DNA from: Propionibacteriaceae bacterium
GTDB lineage: Bacteria > Actinomycetota > Actinomycetes > Propionibacteriales > Propionibacteriaceae
Assembly: GCA_031265875.1 (NCBI GenBank)
Contig: JAISCA010000007.1
Location: 62,001-126,000, forward strand
DNA: 64,000 bases
Direction: 5' to 3'
Part shown: in pieces, positions 35,340 through 47,526 of the stretch
How the letters are laid out: each line of letters opens with the position of its first letter
Numbering within the stretch: the first letter of the stretch is position 1
Notes under the pieces: generated by a model
The model's database searches: none
Seen by the model: the letters and a program-made list of their open reading frames with translations, nothing else
Told to the model about the DNA's origin: nothing
Made by a program: the position numbers and the translations under genes

Positions 35340-37501
35340 CCACGCAGATTCCGCGCTTCGACTCCATCGACCTCGGCTGCGGCCGGCCCGGCCCCGGCGC
35401 CGTCGGCCCGGACCTCGGTCTGCCTTGGGAGACCCCCGAGCACATCGAGGTGCCGCCGCTGTACACTCAGCAGGACCTGGACGGGCTGGACTTCCTCCAG
35501 ACCTTCCCCGGTCTGCCGCCGTACCTGCGCGGCCCCTACGCCACCATGTACGTCAACCAACCCTGGACAATCCGGCAATACGCCGGCTTCTCCACCGCTG
35601 AGGCCTCCAACGCCTTCTACCGGCGCAACCTGGCGGCCGGCCAGAAGGGCCTGTCGATCGCCTTCGACCTGGCCACCCACCGGGGCTACGACTCGGACCA
35701 TCCCCGGGTGACCGGTGACGTCGGCATGGCCGGCGTGGCGGTCGACTCGATCCTGGACATGCGGCAATTGTTCGATGGCATCCCGCTGGACCAGATGTCG
35801 GTCTCGATGACCATGAACGGCGCCGTGCTGCCTATCCTGGCCCTCTACATCGTGGCGGCCGAGGAGCAGGGCGTGGCCCTAGGGCAACTCAACGGGACGA
35901 TTCAGAACGACATTCTGAAAGAGTTCATGGTCCGTAACACCTACATCTACCCGCCGGCCCCGAGCATGCGGATCATCTCCGAGATCTTCGCCTTCACCTC
36001 GCGCAACATGCCGAAGTTCAATTCGATCTCGATCTCTGGGTACCACATGCAGGAGGCCGGCGCGACGGCCGACATCGAGATGGCCTACACCTTGGCCGAC
36101 GGCGTCGAGTACATCCGGGCCGGCGAGTCGGTCGGCCTCAAGGTGGACGACTTCGCGCCCCGGCTGAGCTTCTTCTGGGGCATCGGCATGAACTTCTTCA
36201 TGGAGGTGGCCAAGCTGCGCGCCGCCCGCCTGCTGTGGGCTCGCTTGGTGCGTCAGTTCAACCCGTCCAACCCGAAGTCGATGAGCTTGCGCACTCACTC
36301 CCAGACCTCGGGCTGGTCCTTGACCGCGCAAGACGTCTACAACAACGTCGGGCGGACCTGCCTGGAGGCGATGGCGGCGACCCAGGGACACACCCAGTCG
36401 CTCCACACCAACTCCTTGGACGAGGCCATCGCTTTGCCGACCGACTTCTCGGCCCGCATCGCCCGTAACACTCAGTTGTTCCTGCAACAGGAGTCCGGCA
36501 CCTGCCGCTCGGTCGATCCCTGGGCCGGTTCGGCCTACGTCGAGCGCCTGACCTACGACTTGGCCCGGCAGGGCTGGGAGCACATCCAAGAGGTCGAACG
36601 GGCCGGTGGCATGGCCAAGGCGATCGAGGCCGGCATCCCCAAGCTCAGGATCGAGGAGGCGGCCGCCCGCACCCAGGCCCGGATCGACTCGGGCCAGCAG
36701 GTCCTAGTCGGCGTCAACAAGTACTTGATCGACGACGACGTCCTGCCGGAAGTGCTCAAGGTCGACAACCGGACCGTGCGCGAGGGTCAGATCGCCAAAT
36801 TGCAGCGGCTCAAGGCCGAGCGCAACGAGACGGTCTGCCAGACCGCCTTGGACCGCCTGACCTGGGCGGCGGGCGATCCGGACCCGTCCGACCCGGACCG
36901 TAACCTGCTCAAGTTGTCGGTCGAGGCCGGCCGGGCCGGCGCCACGGTGGGTGAGATCTCGGACGCCTTGGAGCAGGTCTTCGGCCGCTACACGGCCCAG
37001 ATCCGGACCATCTCCGGGGTCTACGCCTCCGAGGTCGGCTCCTCGCCGGCGGTCGACCAGGCCCGCCAGTTGGTCGAGCGGTTCGCCGAGGAGACCGGGC
37101 GGCGCCCGCGTATCCTGATCGCCAAGATGGGCCAGGACGGGCACGACCGGGGCCAGAAGGTCATCGCCACGGCCTACGCCGACCTGGGCATGGACGTCGA
37201 CGTCGGCCCCATGTTCCAGACGCCGGAAGAGACCGCCCGTCAGGCCATCGACGCCGACGTCCATGTGGTTGGGGTGTCGTCCCTGGCCGCCGGCCACCTG
37301 ACCTTGGTGCCGGCCCTGCGCCAGGAACTGGACAAGCTGGGCGGCCAAGACATCATGATCGTGGTCGGCGGGGTCATCCCGCCGGACGATTTCGAGGAGC
37401 TGTACGCCGCCGGCGCCGCCGCCATCTATCCTCCGGGCACGGTCATCCCGGAGGCGGCGGTCGATCTGCTGGGCAAGCTCGAGGCCGCCGTCCAGAAGTG
37501 A
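35336..37501 (+). CDS. mutB: methylmalonyl-CoA mutase large (alpha) catalytic subunit
   Basis: 721 residues. The N-terminal TIM barrel carries the substrate blocks [16 protein letters not shown] and [20 protein letters not shown], with [12 protein letters not shown] later. The C-terminal B12 domain has [10 protein letters not shown] near residue 600, the DxHxxG loop whose His replaces dimethylbenzimidazole on cobalt. GTG start overlapping the mutA stop; its own TGA overlaps the GTG of meaB. It forms the active heterodimer with MutA. Confidence 0.98.
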   Translation: MTTQIPRFDSIDLGCGRPGPGAVGPDLGLPWETPEHIEVPPLYTQQDLDGLDFLQTFPGLPPYLRGPYATMYVNQPWTIRQYAGFSTAEASNAFYRRNLAAGQKGLSIAFDLATHRGYDSDHPRVTGDVGMAGVAVDSILDMRQLFDGIPLDQMSVSMTMNGAVLPILALYIVAAEEQGVALGQLNGTIQNDILKEFMVRNTYIYPPAPSMRIISEIFAFTSRNMPKFNSISISGYHMQEAGATADIEMAYTLADGVEYIRAGESVGLKVDDFAPRLSFFWGIGMNFFMEVAKLRAARLLWARLVRQFNPSNPKSMSLRTHSQTSGWSLTAQDVYNNVGRTCLEAMAATQGHTQSLHTNSLDEAIALPTDFSARIARNTQLFLQQESGTCRSVDPWAGSAYVERLTYDLARQGWEHIQEVERAGGMAKAIEAGIPKLRIEEAAARTQARIDSGQQVLVGVNKYLIDDDVLPEVLKVDNRTVREGQIAKLQRLKAERNETVCQTALDRLTWAAGDPDPSDPDRNLLKLSVEAGRAGATVGEISDALEQVFGRYTAQIRTISGVYASEVGSSPAVDQARQLVERFAEETGRRPRILIAKMGQDGHDRGQKVIATAYADLGMDVDVGPMFQTPEETARQAIDADVHVVGVSSLAAGHLTLVPALRQELDKLGGQDIMIVVGGVIPPDDFEELYAAGAAAIYPPGTVIPEAAVDLLGKLEAAVQK

Positions 37502-38514
37502 GTCCGAACCAGCGCGGCGTCGAGGAGCTGGCCAGCCAAGTGCTGGCCGGCTCCCGGCGCCACCTGGCCCGGGCCATCACCTTGGTCGAGTCGACTCGAG
37601 CCGAGGACCGGACCCAGGCCCGTCAATTGCTGCGCTCGATCCGCGACCACCAGACCGAGGCGGTCCGGGTCGGCGTCACCGGCGTGCCCGGGGCCGGCAA
37701 GTCGACCTTCATCGACGCCCTCGGCGTGCGACTGATCGACCAGGGCCACAAGGTGGCCGTGCTGGCGGTCGATCCGTCCTCGACTCGGACCGGCGGCTCG
37801 ATCCTGGGCGACCGCACCCGCATGGGCGCCCTGGCCGCCCTGGACGGGGCTTTCATACGCCCCTCGCCCAGCGGCAACCACCTGGGCGGCGTGGCCCGCG
37901 CCACCCGCGAGACCATGCTCTTGGCCGAGGCGGCCGGGTATGACGTGGTGCTGGTCGAGACGGTCGGGGTGGGCCAGTCCGAGGTGGCCGTGGCGGGCAT
38001 GGTCGACACCTTCTTGTTGGTCACCCTGGCCCGGGCCGGCGACCAATTGCAGGGCATCAAGCGCGGCATCTTGGAGATGGCCGACATCATCACGGTGAAC
38101 AAGGCCGACGGTGACAACGAGGCCGCCTCCCGGGTGGCGGCGCGGGAGCTGCGCACCGCCATGAAGCTGATCACCTCGGACCCCAACGCCCGCCGCCCCC
38201 CAGTCCTGACCAGCTCGTCGTACACCGGGCTGGGCCTGGACGAGCTGTGGCAGGCCGTCTTGGAGCATCGGGCCTACCTGGAGTCCAGCGGCGGCCTGGC
38301 CCGGCGCCGGGCGCTGCAACAACGCGACTGGATGTGGGCCCTGATCGACGACGAGTTGATCGAGTCGGTGCGCCAGATCAGCCAGGTCAAGCAGTTACGG
38401 GGCCAGCTCGAGGCAGAGGTCATGGCTGGGTCGCTGAGCGCGGTCGAGGCCTCGCAGACCGTGCTGGAGACCTTCGCCCGCCATCTACCGGAACGTTGGA
38501 TCGAGACGACATGA
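37498..38514 (+). CDS. meaB: methylmalonyl-CoA mutase-associated GTPase MeaB
   Basis: 338-residue G3E-family GTPase that protects and reloads the mutase with adenosylcobalamin. Walker [10 protein letters not shown] (about residue 62), the [17 protein letters not shown] switch region, ETVGVGQSE and the NKADGDN base-specificity motif are all present, followed by the C-terminal dimerisation arm. GTG start within a GTGA overlap with mutB. Its own stop is overlapped by the next small membrane protein gene (ATGA). Confidence 0.96.
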   Translation: MSPNQRGVEELASQVLAGSRRHLARAITLVESTRAEDRTQARQLLRSIRDHQTEAVRVGVTGVPGAGKSTFIDALGVRLIDQGHKVAVLAVDPSSTRTGGSILGDRTRMGALAALDGAFIRPSPSGNHLGGVARATRETMLLAEAAGYDVVLVETVGVGQSEVAVAGMVDTFLLVTLARAGDQLQGIKRGILEMADIITVNKADGDNEAASRVAARELRTAMKLITSDPNARRPPVLTSSSYTGLGLDELWQAVLEHRAYLESSGGLARRRALQQRDWMWALIDDELIESVRQISQVKQLRGQLEAEVMAGSLSAVEASQTVLETFARHLPERWIETT

Positions 38515-38789
38515 GCGAGCCTGAGCCCGACCGATTGGATTTCAAGCTGATCAAGCGCTGGCTGGCCGCCGTGCTCTGGGTCTGGATCGTATTGCTGGGA
38601 GCACTGCTGGCCCTGTCCGGCTTATTCGTCGTGCTGGGGGAACTGTCAGACCAGCCCGATCCGCGCTGGATCGGCCTCGGCCTGGTCGGCCTGATGGCGG
38701 GCCTGGTGGTCGTCGTCCTGGTCCTACGTTGGGGCCACCGCCGGGGCCGTCACATCAAAGATTTCTTTCTCATACTCAAACAAAACTGA
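38511..38789 (+). CDS. small membrane protein at the end of the mutase operon
   Basis: 92 residues, ATG overlapping the meaB stop (ATGA). Two hydrophobic helices (about 18-43 and 55-76) are followed by a basic tail with GHRRGRH and FFLILKQN. No enzyme motif. Tight coupling to meaB is the only functional clue; it could just be carried along or could hold the mutase-MeaB complex near the membrane. Confidence 0.7.
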   Translation: MSEPEPDRLDFKLIKRWLAAVLWVWIVLLGALLALSGLFVVLGELSDQPDPRWIGLGLVGLMAGLVVVVLVLRWGHRRGRHIKDFFLILKQN

Positions 38790-38944
38790 CCCCCGAAGCC
38801 CGGTCGATCGCCATAACCGCTCGGCCACCCCATCCACGCGACAGAGCAGTTACAACCACCATTTCGGCGTGTCGCTGCGCGTACGTGCTCGCTCGCTGAT
38901 GGGTGGAGCCCATCGGCGCAGGGGCGACAGTCTGGCGCGGGAGA

Positions 38945-39838
38945 CTAAGACAGGCCTAGGTCGAGTTTGACGGTGTGGCCTAGGGTTTGGTCGGCCGCCA
39001 GCAGGGCGGCGCCGCTGGTGGCGGTCGGGGGCAGGTCGAAGACGACGTTGCCGGTGACCGGATCGTTCGGTTCCAGCAGGGCGATGGTGAGGGCGTCGTC
39101 GAACATGACGCTGTGGCCGGTCACCAGATGCTGGACGCCGCCGGTGTCGAGCAGGGCGACATTCGAGTTGTAAAAGACGACCAGCGGGTCGGGATTGTCG
39201 TCGCGCAGAGTCACGGTCAAGTTGACGATGACGTAGACGCCCTCGGGTGGGAAGAGCTCGAGGATCGGCCTCTGGCTGAGCTGGACCGAGTTGACGACGT
39301 ACTCGTAAGTGCCGGCTAGCCCCGGTTGGCCCAAGGGCAGGGCCGGGCCGGTCGGCACGGGCAGGTCGTTCGACCCGGGATTGATCGGGATGGTGGGGGT
39401 GGTTTGGCTGGAGCCGGGGCTGGTGGAAGCGGGCGACGGATCGACCGACGGGGTCGGGCCAGGCGCCAGGGGGGTGGCGCTGGGCGTCGGCAGAGGGGTG
39501 GGCCGGGGTCGGGGGGCCGGCGTGCGGCCGAAGAACCACCAGGCCGCCGCGATCACCAAGGCCACGACCAGGAGGCCGACGGTGATGACGGTGCCCGGCG
39601 GCAGACCGCCGGGGCCGCCCCGATTGGGTGGCGGCGGGGGGACTTGATCGGCCGGCCGCCAAGAGCCCAAGGGCTGGCTGCCCGGGCCGGTGGGGCCACC
39701 GGGGAACCCGGCCGGGGCGGGGGAAGGGCCGAAAGCGGCTGGTCCGGGCGGGGACCCGGCCTGGGGCTGGTTGGGGGGAGACGCGAAGCCCGGCCCCTGG
39801 GGAGCGCTGGTCGGGCCCGGTCCGTATGAGTTCGACAT
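38945..39838 (-). CDS. membrane-anchored DUF4352-like (telokin-type) protein
   Basis: 297 residues. A cytoplasmic Pro/Gly-rich head (1-85), one transmembrane helix (about 85-103, GTVITVGLLVVALVIAAAWW), an extracytoplasmic Pro/Ser/Thr linker and a C-terminal beta-sandwich (about 175-297) with YVIVNLTVTLRDDNPDPLVV, the pattern of DUF4352/telokin-like domains. I chose the ATG at 39838, which has AAGGAGGTGACT directly upstream; the GTG at 39844 lies inside that ribosome binding site. Function not known; such domains often bind surface or wall components. Confidence 0.75.
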   Translation of the reverse strand: MSNSYGPGPTSAPQGPGFASPPNQPQAGSPPGPAAFGPSPAPAGFPGGPTGPGSQPLGSWRPADQVPPPPPNRGGPGGLPPGTVITVGLLVVALVIAAAWWFFGRTPAPRPRPTPLPTPSATPLAPGPTPSVDPSPASTSPGSSQTTPTIPINPGSNDLPVPTGPALPLGQPGLAGTYEYVVNSVQLSQRPILELFPPEGVYVIVNLTVTLRDDNPDPLVVFYNSNVALLDTGGVQHLVTGHSVMFDDALTIALLEPNDPVTGNVVFDLPPTATSGAALLAADQTLGHTVKLDLGLS

Positions 39839-39967
39839 AGTCACCTCCTTGACAGTCTGGTCCCCACGTTACAGCTTCGGGCCAGCCTGGGCGGGCCGGC
39901 GTCGGCCCGAGGCGTTGTCAGTGGGACCTGGCATGATGGGCCCTGAACCGATGAAAGCGAGCCGCCG

Positions 39968-41145
39968 ATGAGCACTCCCGAGACGATCCGCCAGCCGGAG
40001 CCTCAGCCCGCCACAGTGGCGACGCGGGCCGGTTTGGCCACCGACCCGGCTTATCGGGCGGTCGTGCCGCCGATCTACCTTTCAACCAATTACGCTTTCG
40101 ACGACATCGACCAGCGCGGCCCCTTCGATTACTCCCGTTCCAACAACCCGACCCGGCAGATCCTGTCCGAGGCCCTGGCCCAGCTGGAGTTCGGCCAAGG
40201 GGCCGAGATCACCAGTTCCGGCTTGGGCGCCATCACGGCCTGTTTGCACAGTCTGACCCGGCCGGGCGACCTGGTGCTGGCCCCGCATGACTGTTACGGC
40301 GGCACCTGGCGCCTGTTGGACGCCTTGGCCCGGCGGGGGGTGATCCGGCTCGAGCTGGCCGATTTCACCGACCCGGGGCTGACCGAGTCGATCGAGCGGC
40401 TCCGGCCGGCCCTGGTCTGGGTCGAGACCCCCTCCAACCCCCTGCTCCGCATCACCGACATCGCCGCCGTGGCCGAGGCCAGCCACGCCGTCGGAGCCCA
40501 GGTGGTGGCCGACAACACCTTCCTCTCTCCAGCCCTGCAGAACCCGCTCCGGTTGGGGGCCGACGTGGTGGTCCACTCCACCACTAAGTACATCAACGGT
40601 CACTCCGACGTCATCGGCGGCTTGGTGGTGGCGGGGCAGGCGGAACGGGCCGAGGACCTGCGCTGGTGGTGCAACGCGCTCGGTCTGACGGCCTCGGCTT
40701 TCGATTGCTACCTCGTCCTGCGCGGCCTGCGCACCCTCTTCCCCCGCGTGCGCGCCCACTGTGACAACGCCGCCCATGTCGTGGCGGCCATCGCCGGCCA
40801 CCCCGCCCTGACCGCTCTGCACTACCCTGGCCTGGCCGACCACCCCGGCCACGCGCTGGCGGCCCGTCAGCAGCATGGCTTCGGCGCCATGATCAGTTTC
40901 GACGTTGGCAGCGAGGCGGCCGCCCGCCGCTTCCTGGGCGGCCTGCGCCACTTCAGCCTGGCCGAGTCCTTGGGCGGCGTCGAGTCGTTGGTCTGTCATC
41001 CCGGCCGGATGACCCATGCCGCCATGCCGCCTCAGGTCCAGGCCGCCGCCGGGCTGACTCCAGGCCTGCTGCGGCTGTCGGTCGGCGTAGAACAGGCCGA
41101 GGATTTGGCCGCCGACCTCTTGGCCGGCCTGGACCGGGCCCTCGC

Positions 41146-41149
<4 letters not shown>
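39968..41149 (+). CDS. metB: cystathionine gamma-synthase / trans-sulfuration PLP enzyme
   Basis: 393-residue Cys/Met metabolism PLP enzyme (MetB/MetC/MetZ family). Visible blocks: YSRSNNPTRQILSEALAQLE, SSGLGAITACLHSL, the ETPSNPLLRITDI strand, VADNTF with the PLP-binding Asp, and HSTTKYINGHSD with the PLP lysine near residue 207, plus SLGGVESLVCHP near the end. These fit a gamma-synthase acting on an O-acylhomoserine best, but the family is hard to split by eye. The stop codon overlaps the TTG start of recQ. Confidence 0.85.
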
Positions 41150-43236
<2,087 letters not shown>

Positions 43237-45411
43237 GACGCCGGTGGAGTAGGCCCCGATGGCGCGGGCCTCCAACAAGGCCTCACGCATGGCCCGGATG
43301 ACCAGACGGCGCAGCTGGCGGTACTGCCCCTTGCGCTCGGCGGTGTCCAAGACGGTCTCGTCGTCTTCTTCCTCGATCTGGATGTCCGCCCGGGCCTGGG
43401 CCAGGGCGTCGGGCTGATCGGGATCGTCGGGGTTGGGGGCGGGCTGGTCGATCCGGGTGACGTGCAGACGCAACCGGGTCAAAGCGATCAGCTTGGGGTC
43501 GTAGGGCTGCCCGTCGGGCTGGGTCAGGTCGGGGTCGTCCAGAGCCCTCAGGGCCGCCTCGCCCAACTCGTGGTCCAGTTGGGTGGCCTCGCCCGGCCGC
43601 TCCTGCTCGCGTCCGGTCAGACCCAAACGGCGGGATAAGACGGCCAAGGTGCCGCCCTGCAGCAGCAGGGACAGGCTGGCCACGCCGAAGGCGATCAGGA
43701 TCAACAGGGAACGATGCGGCGTCGTGACGGGCAAGGTCTGGGCGGCGGCCAAGGTGACCACGCCGCGCATGCCGGCCCACACCAGCACGACTCCCTCTTT
43801 GCCGCCGATGGGCTGGTGGACTAGGTAGTCGACGTCGGCGAAGTAGGTCTGGAGACGGGTGCGGAAGACCTGCAGCAGTTCGCTACGGCTGAGCCGGCGG
43901 TCCCGGCCCAAACGCTTGCGGGTGACCGTGGAGGGGAGCTGGTCGGCCGTCGGCTGGGCCGGGCTGGGGCGGTCGAGACGTTCGTCCCAGCGCTCCTTGG
44001 CTCTATCCCAACCCCGGTCCCGCAGGTGTCGGCGCAGGGGCGGACCGCCCGCCTCATTGACCAGGCCGGCGGTGCGGGTGGCGGCGCGCAAGGCCCCGAA
44101 GTCGTCCACGCTCCAGCTCTCGGGGTCGTGGGCGTCGACGCCGAGCGCCTCGCCCATGCTGCGCCAGGAGTCACGCCGTTGGACCTTGCGTTTGGCCGTC
44201 CGGATCAACTGCCAGACCAGGCCGGACACGAACAGGGCTCGTATCGCCACGGTCAAAGCCACCCCCAACAGAGCCATCCACAAGGCCAGCGGCAGGGAGC
44301 TGCCTTGGGCGCGGGCGTCGGCGATGAGGGGCGAGACCTCCCAGCCCATCAGCAGGAAGACGCCGCCTTCGAGCAGGAACTCGACGGTGTGCCAGTTGGC
44401 CGACTCGGTGATGCGGTGTTGGGCCGAGATATGGTGCGGGGCCAGTTGGCGTGACACCAGCCCGGCCACCACCACCGCCACCAGGCCGGAGGCGTGCAAT
44501 TCTTCGCAGGGGATGTAAGCCACGAAGGGGATCAGGAAGCTGACCACCGTGTCCGAGGCGGTGGCGGTGATACGTCGCCGCACCACGATGCCGAGCCAGC
44601 CGACCAAAGCGCCGATGATGATGGCGATGACGGCCGAGCGCACGAAGTCGATCGCCACCCCGCCGAAGGAGACCGCCGTGGCGGCGGCGGCCAGGGCCGA
44701 GCGCAGCAGGATCAAGGTGGTGGCGTCGTTGATCAGGGCCTCGCCCTCCAAGATGGCGACCACCCGCCGGGGCAGGCCGACGCCTTTGGCGATCCGGATG
44801 GCGACGGCGTCGGTCGGGCTCAGGATGGCGCCCAGGGCGATGCCGATGGGCAGGCCGATGCCGGGGATGAAGAAGTTGAAGACCAGACCGGCGACCAGCG
44901 CCGTCAACCCGACCAAGGCCACCGACAGGCCGCCGATGGCGACCAGGTCGCGCCGGAACTCGACCACTGGCATGGAGACGGCGGCGGAGTAGAGCAGAGG
45001 CGGTAGGACGCCGGCCAGCACCACTTCGGGCGGAGCCACGATCGGTGTCACCCAGGGCAGGAAGCTGACGATCACCCCGACCGCCACCAGGATGAGCGGC
45101 GGCGCCACCCCTAAGCGGGCGCCCAACGAGGTCAGACCTACGATCAGGGCCACCGCCACGACGCCGAGGATGAGGTATTCCATCCGCTAATTCTCCCACC
45201 GCCGTCCCCTGGATCGAGCTGTCCTCAGCCCTGGTCTTCCCCCCGCTTGAGGCCGGTCGCTCCGGCGCTGTCGGGACGGACCGAGGTACGGGACCAGGGG
45301 ACGGAGCTGGAGGACTGGGCTGGAGGCCAGGGCCGGGTGAGGCTAGGTTAGGCCGGATTATGGGGCGCCTCCGGATTCCCCGGCCGGGACGGCCGTGGCA
45401 GGATACTCGGC

Positions 45412-46131
45412 ATGGCGACGCCTACACCCGCGACTTTGTTATTGCTGCACGGTCCGGGCCAGAGTCCACCGGCTTGGCAGTCGGTGGTCGACCACCTCGA
45501 CCCCGAGCGGCCGATGTTCGCGCCCTGGCTGAAAGGCCTCAAGCCGACCGCCCGCAGTCAATTCGACCTGGGAGAGGCGGCGGCGGACCTGCTCAACACC
45601 TTGGAGTTACGCGGCGTCGAACGGGCCGATCTGGTGGGCCACTCCCTGGGCGGCATGGTGGCCTTGCGGGCGGCGGCCGAGGCGCCCGAACGGATCGGCC
45701 ATCTGGTCTTGGTCTCGACGCCGGTCCTGCCGCCGGCCGACGAGGTCCGCCGCCAGCGCCGCTGGTTGGCCCTGCTGCCGGCCAGCCAGTTCGGCGACCT
45801 GCCCAAGACCCAGGTCCTGGCGGCCCTGGACGCTTTGGCCGAAGCCGATGTCAGCTGCGACCTGAGCCGGATCGAGACTCCCACGCTGGCCGTGGTGGCG
45901 GCGGGTGATCAGGCCGCCCAGGCCGCCGCCGTATTGTTGCATCGTCAGATCGGGGCTCAGATCCGAGCCCTGCCGGGCGCGGACCCGGCCCTGATGACGA
46001 CTTATCCGGCGGAGCTGGCGGCCCTGATCGAGGATTTCTGCGCCGACCGCCAGCCGGCCGCGCCAGCCGCCGACGCGAGCGCCCCCGACCCGGAGGTGGA
46101 CGACTCGGAGGCGGACGGGTCGTACCGCTGA
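45412..46131 (+). CDS. alpha/beta hydrolase
   Basis: 239 residues of the alpha/beta-hydrolase fold: LLLLHGPGQSP forming the oxyanion loop, nucleophile elbow GHSLGG near residue 80 and TLAVVAAGDQAAQ preceding the acid. The C-terminal His region is poorly defined (no clear GH followed by hydrophobic residues), so activity is not certain. The last 25 residues are acidic and likely disordered. The ORF is followed after 63 bp by rhaM on the same strand, so both may share a transcript. Substrate unknown. Confidence 0.83.
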   Translation: MATPTPATLLLLHGPGQSPPAWQSVVDHLDPERPMFAPWLKGLKPTARSQFDLGEAAADLLNTLELRGVERADLVGHSLGGMVALRAAAEAPERIGHLVLVSTPVLPPADEVRRQRRWLALLPASQFGDLPKTQVLAALDALAEADVSCDLSRIETPTLAVVAAGDQAAQAAAVLLHRQIGAQIRALPGADPALMTTYPAELAALIEDFCADRQPAAPAADASAPDPEVDDSEADGSYR

Positions 46132-46194
46132 GGGCTGGGCCGTCGGCTGGACCGAACACTTACGATGATCGAACACGTACGAGAGGGTGTCGCC

Positions 46195-46521
46195 ATGAGA
46201 CGAGTCGGGTTCCAATTGCGGGTCGCCCCGGACCAGATCGAAGAGTACAAACGCCGTCACGCCGCCGTCTGGCCGGACATGCGGGAGGCTCTGAGCCGGA
46301 GCGGCTGGCACAATTACTCGATCTTTCTAAGGCCGGACGGTCTGCTCTTCGGCTACGTCGAAGTGCCCCAGTCGCTGTCCGCCGCCCAGGCCGCCATGGC
46401 CACGGAGGAGGTCAACGCCCGCTGGCAGACCTGGATGGCCGACCTCTTCGCCGACAACGCCGACGGCACCCCGGCCGACCAGATGATGCTGGAGTTGGAG
46501 GAGATCTTCCACCTCGACTAG
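46195..46521 (+). CDS. rhaM: L-rhamnose mutarotase-like protein
   Basis: 108 residues, matching the length of RhaM (about 104). It has the family-typical YKRRHAAVWPDM with His22 in the position of the catalytic histidine, WHNYSIFL, and the C-terminal LEEIFHL. RhaM interconverts alpha and beta anomers of L-rhamnose; some DUF718 relatives act on L-fucose or other sugars. I prefer the ATG at 46195 (after GAGAGGG) to one at 46165, as the homologous region starts there. The stop codon abuts a tandem REP-like repeat. A rhamnose-type importer lies 6 kb downstream. Confidence 0.82.
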   Translation: MRRVGFQLRVAPDQIEEYKRRHAAVWPDMREALSRSGWHNYSIFLRPDGLLFGYVEVPQSLSAAQAAMATEEVNARWQTWMADLFADNADGTPADQMMLELEEIFHLD

Positions 46522-46765
46522 AAGCCCCAAAAGTGTCCTCCCTCCGCTGGGCTCCGGTCCGGTACTTTTCTTAGGACCCCGAGACTCACTCCCCAAAAGT
46601 GTCCTCCCTCCGCTTCGCTCCGGTCCGGTACTTTTCGGGGACCCCGAGACTCACCCCCAAAAGTGTCCTCCCTCCGCTGCGCTCCGGTCCGGTACTTTTC
46701 GGGGACCCCGAGGGAGAAACCTCAACTTGGCTCATTCGTCGAAGTTTCAAAGCGCCTAGTGAAGC
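46522..46765 (-). repeat. REP-like composite repeat, copy 3, with its hairpin unit in three tandem copies
   Basis: Begins at the stop codon of rhaM. The hairpin unit (CCCCAAAAGTGTCCTCCCTC through the GTACTTTTCGGGGACC side) starts at 46525, 46591 and 46655, giving a period of about 65 bp; the units differ in only a few bases. 46713-46765 is the left tail of the element, inverted with respect to 4599-4705 and 17152-17265. Each unit can fold as a stem with ACTTTT / AAAAGT arms. Confidence 0.85.
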
Positions 46766-46910
46766 CAGTGGGCTGTCATCCCTAAGGCTGGTGATGAGCG
46801 GTGTCAGTGGGGTCCACTAGTCTGAGAAGGTCAACATATTTGGTTGGCACCGCCGAGGGCGCCGCGCGGTCGGGTGCGCGGTCGTCCGCTTGAAACCGAG
46901 GAGGCGACAG

Positions 46911-47345
46911 ATGCCTGTCCCCCAAACCAATTCCATTCTGCAGTCCGTCCTGGTCGACTTGATCGACCTGTCTCTGTTGGGCAAGCAGGCCCACTGGAAT
47001 GTGCATGGGACCAATTTCCGCTCGGTCCACCTGCAGCTGGACGAGGTGATCGACTCGCTGCGGATCTGGTCCGACGATGTGGCCGAACGTGCCGCCGCCG
47101 TCGGCGGCGCCCCGGACGGCCGCTCCGGCGCGGTCGCCCAAGCCTCCCAGGTGGAGACGATCGCGGCCGGTCCGATCTTGGTCGAGGACGTGGTGCGGCA
47201 GTTCACCGACCGTCTGACCTCGGCCTCGCGCCGGATCGAGGCCAAGCTGCCCGAGTTGGACCAGGACATGCCCAGCCAGGATCTTCTGATCGAGATCGTG
47301 ACCGGCTTGGACAAAGCCGCTTGGATGTTCCGGGCCCAGCTCTGA
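46911..47345 (+). CDS. dps: Dps-family ferritin-like DNA-binding protein
   Basis: 144-residue miniferritin that stores iron by oxidising Fe(II) with peroxide, and may coat DNA. The intersubunit ferroxidase ligands are visible in KQAHWNVHGTNFRSVHLQLD: His28, His40-type and the Asp/Glu that follow in LDEVID. The ATG at 46911 follows GAGGAGG; a TTG at 46890 would put the start before this ribosome binding site. The N-terminus is short and lacks a lysine-rich DNA-binding tail. The 145 bp between the repeat block and the start should contain its promoter. Confidence 0.94.
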   Translation: MPVPQTNSILQSVLVDLIDLSLLGKQAHWNVHGTNFRSVHLQLDEVIDSLRIWSDDVAERAAAVGGAPDGRSGAVAQASQVETIAAGPILVEDVVRQFTDRLTSASRRIEAKLPELDQDMPSQDLLIEIVTGLDKAAWMFRAQL

Positions 47346-47526
47346 AACTCTGAGGCCGTCGGCCGCCTGAGCCGGCGCCGCTGGGGTCGCCTCGAGCCGG
47401 TCGCCGGGGTCGAGCTGGCTCGCCGCTGGCGTCGTCCTCGAACTGAGACGGCTGATCTGAGCCGGTGCCGTTATACGGCGACGTGGCCGGCGGTGGCTCA
47501 GGCGACCGTCGACTAGACTGCCGGCG

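Noticed and set aside
46522..46712. Tandem 65-bp units considered as a CRISPR array
   Set aside because: There are no unique spacers; the whole period repeats and each unit is a hairpin found elsewhere as a dispersed element. No cas genes are near.
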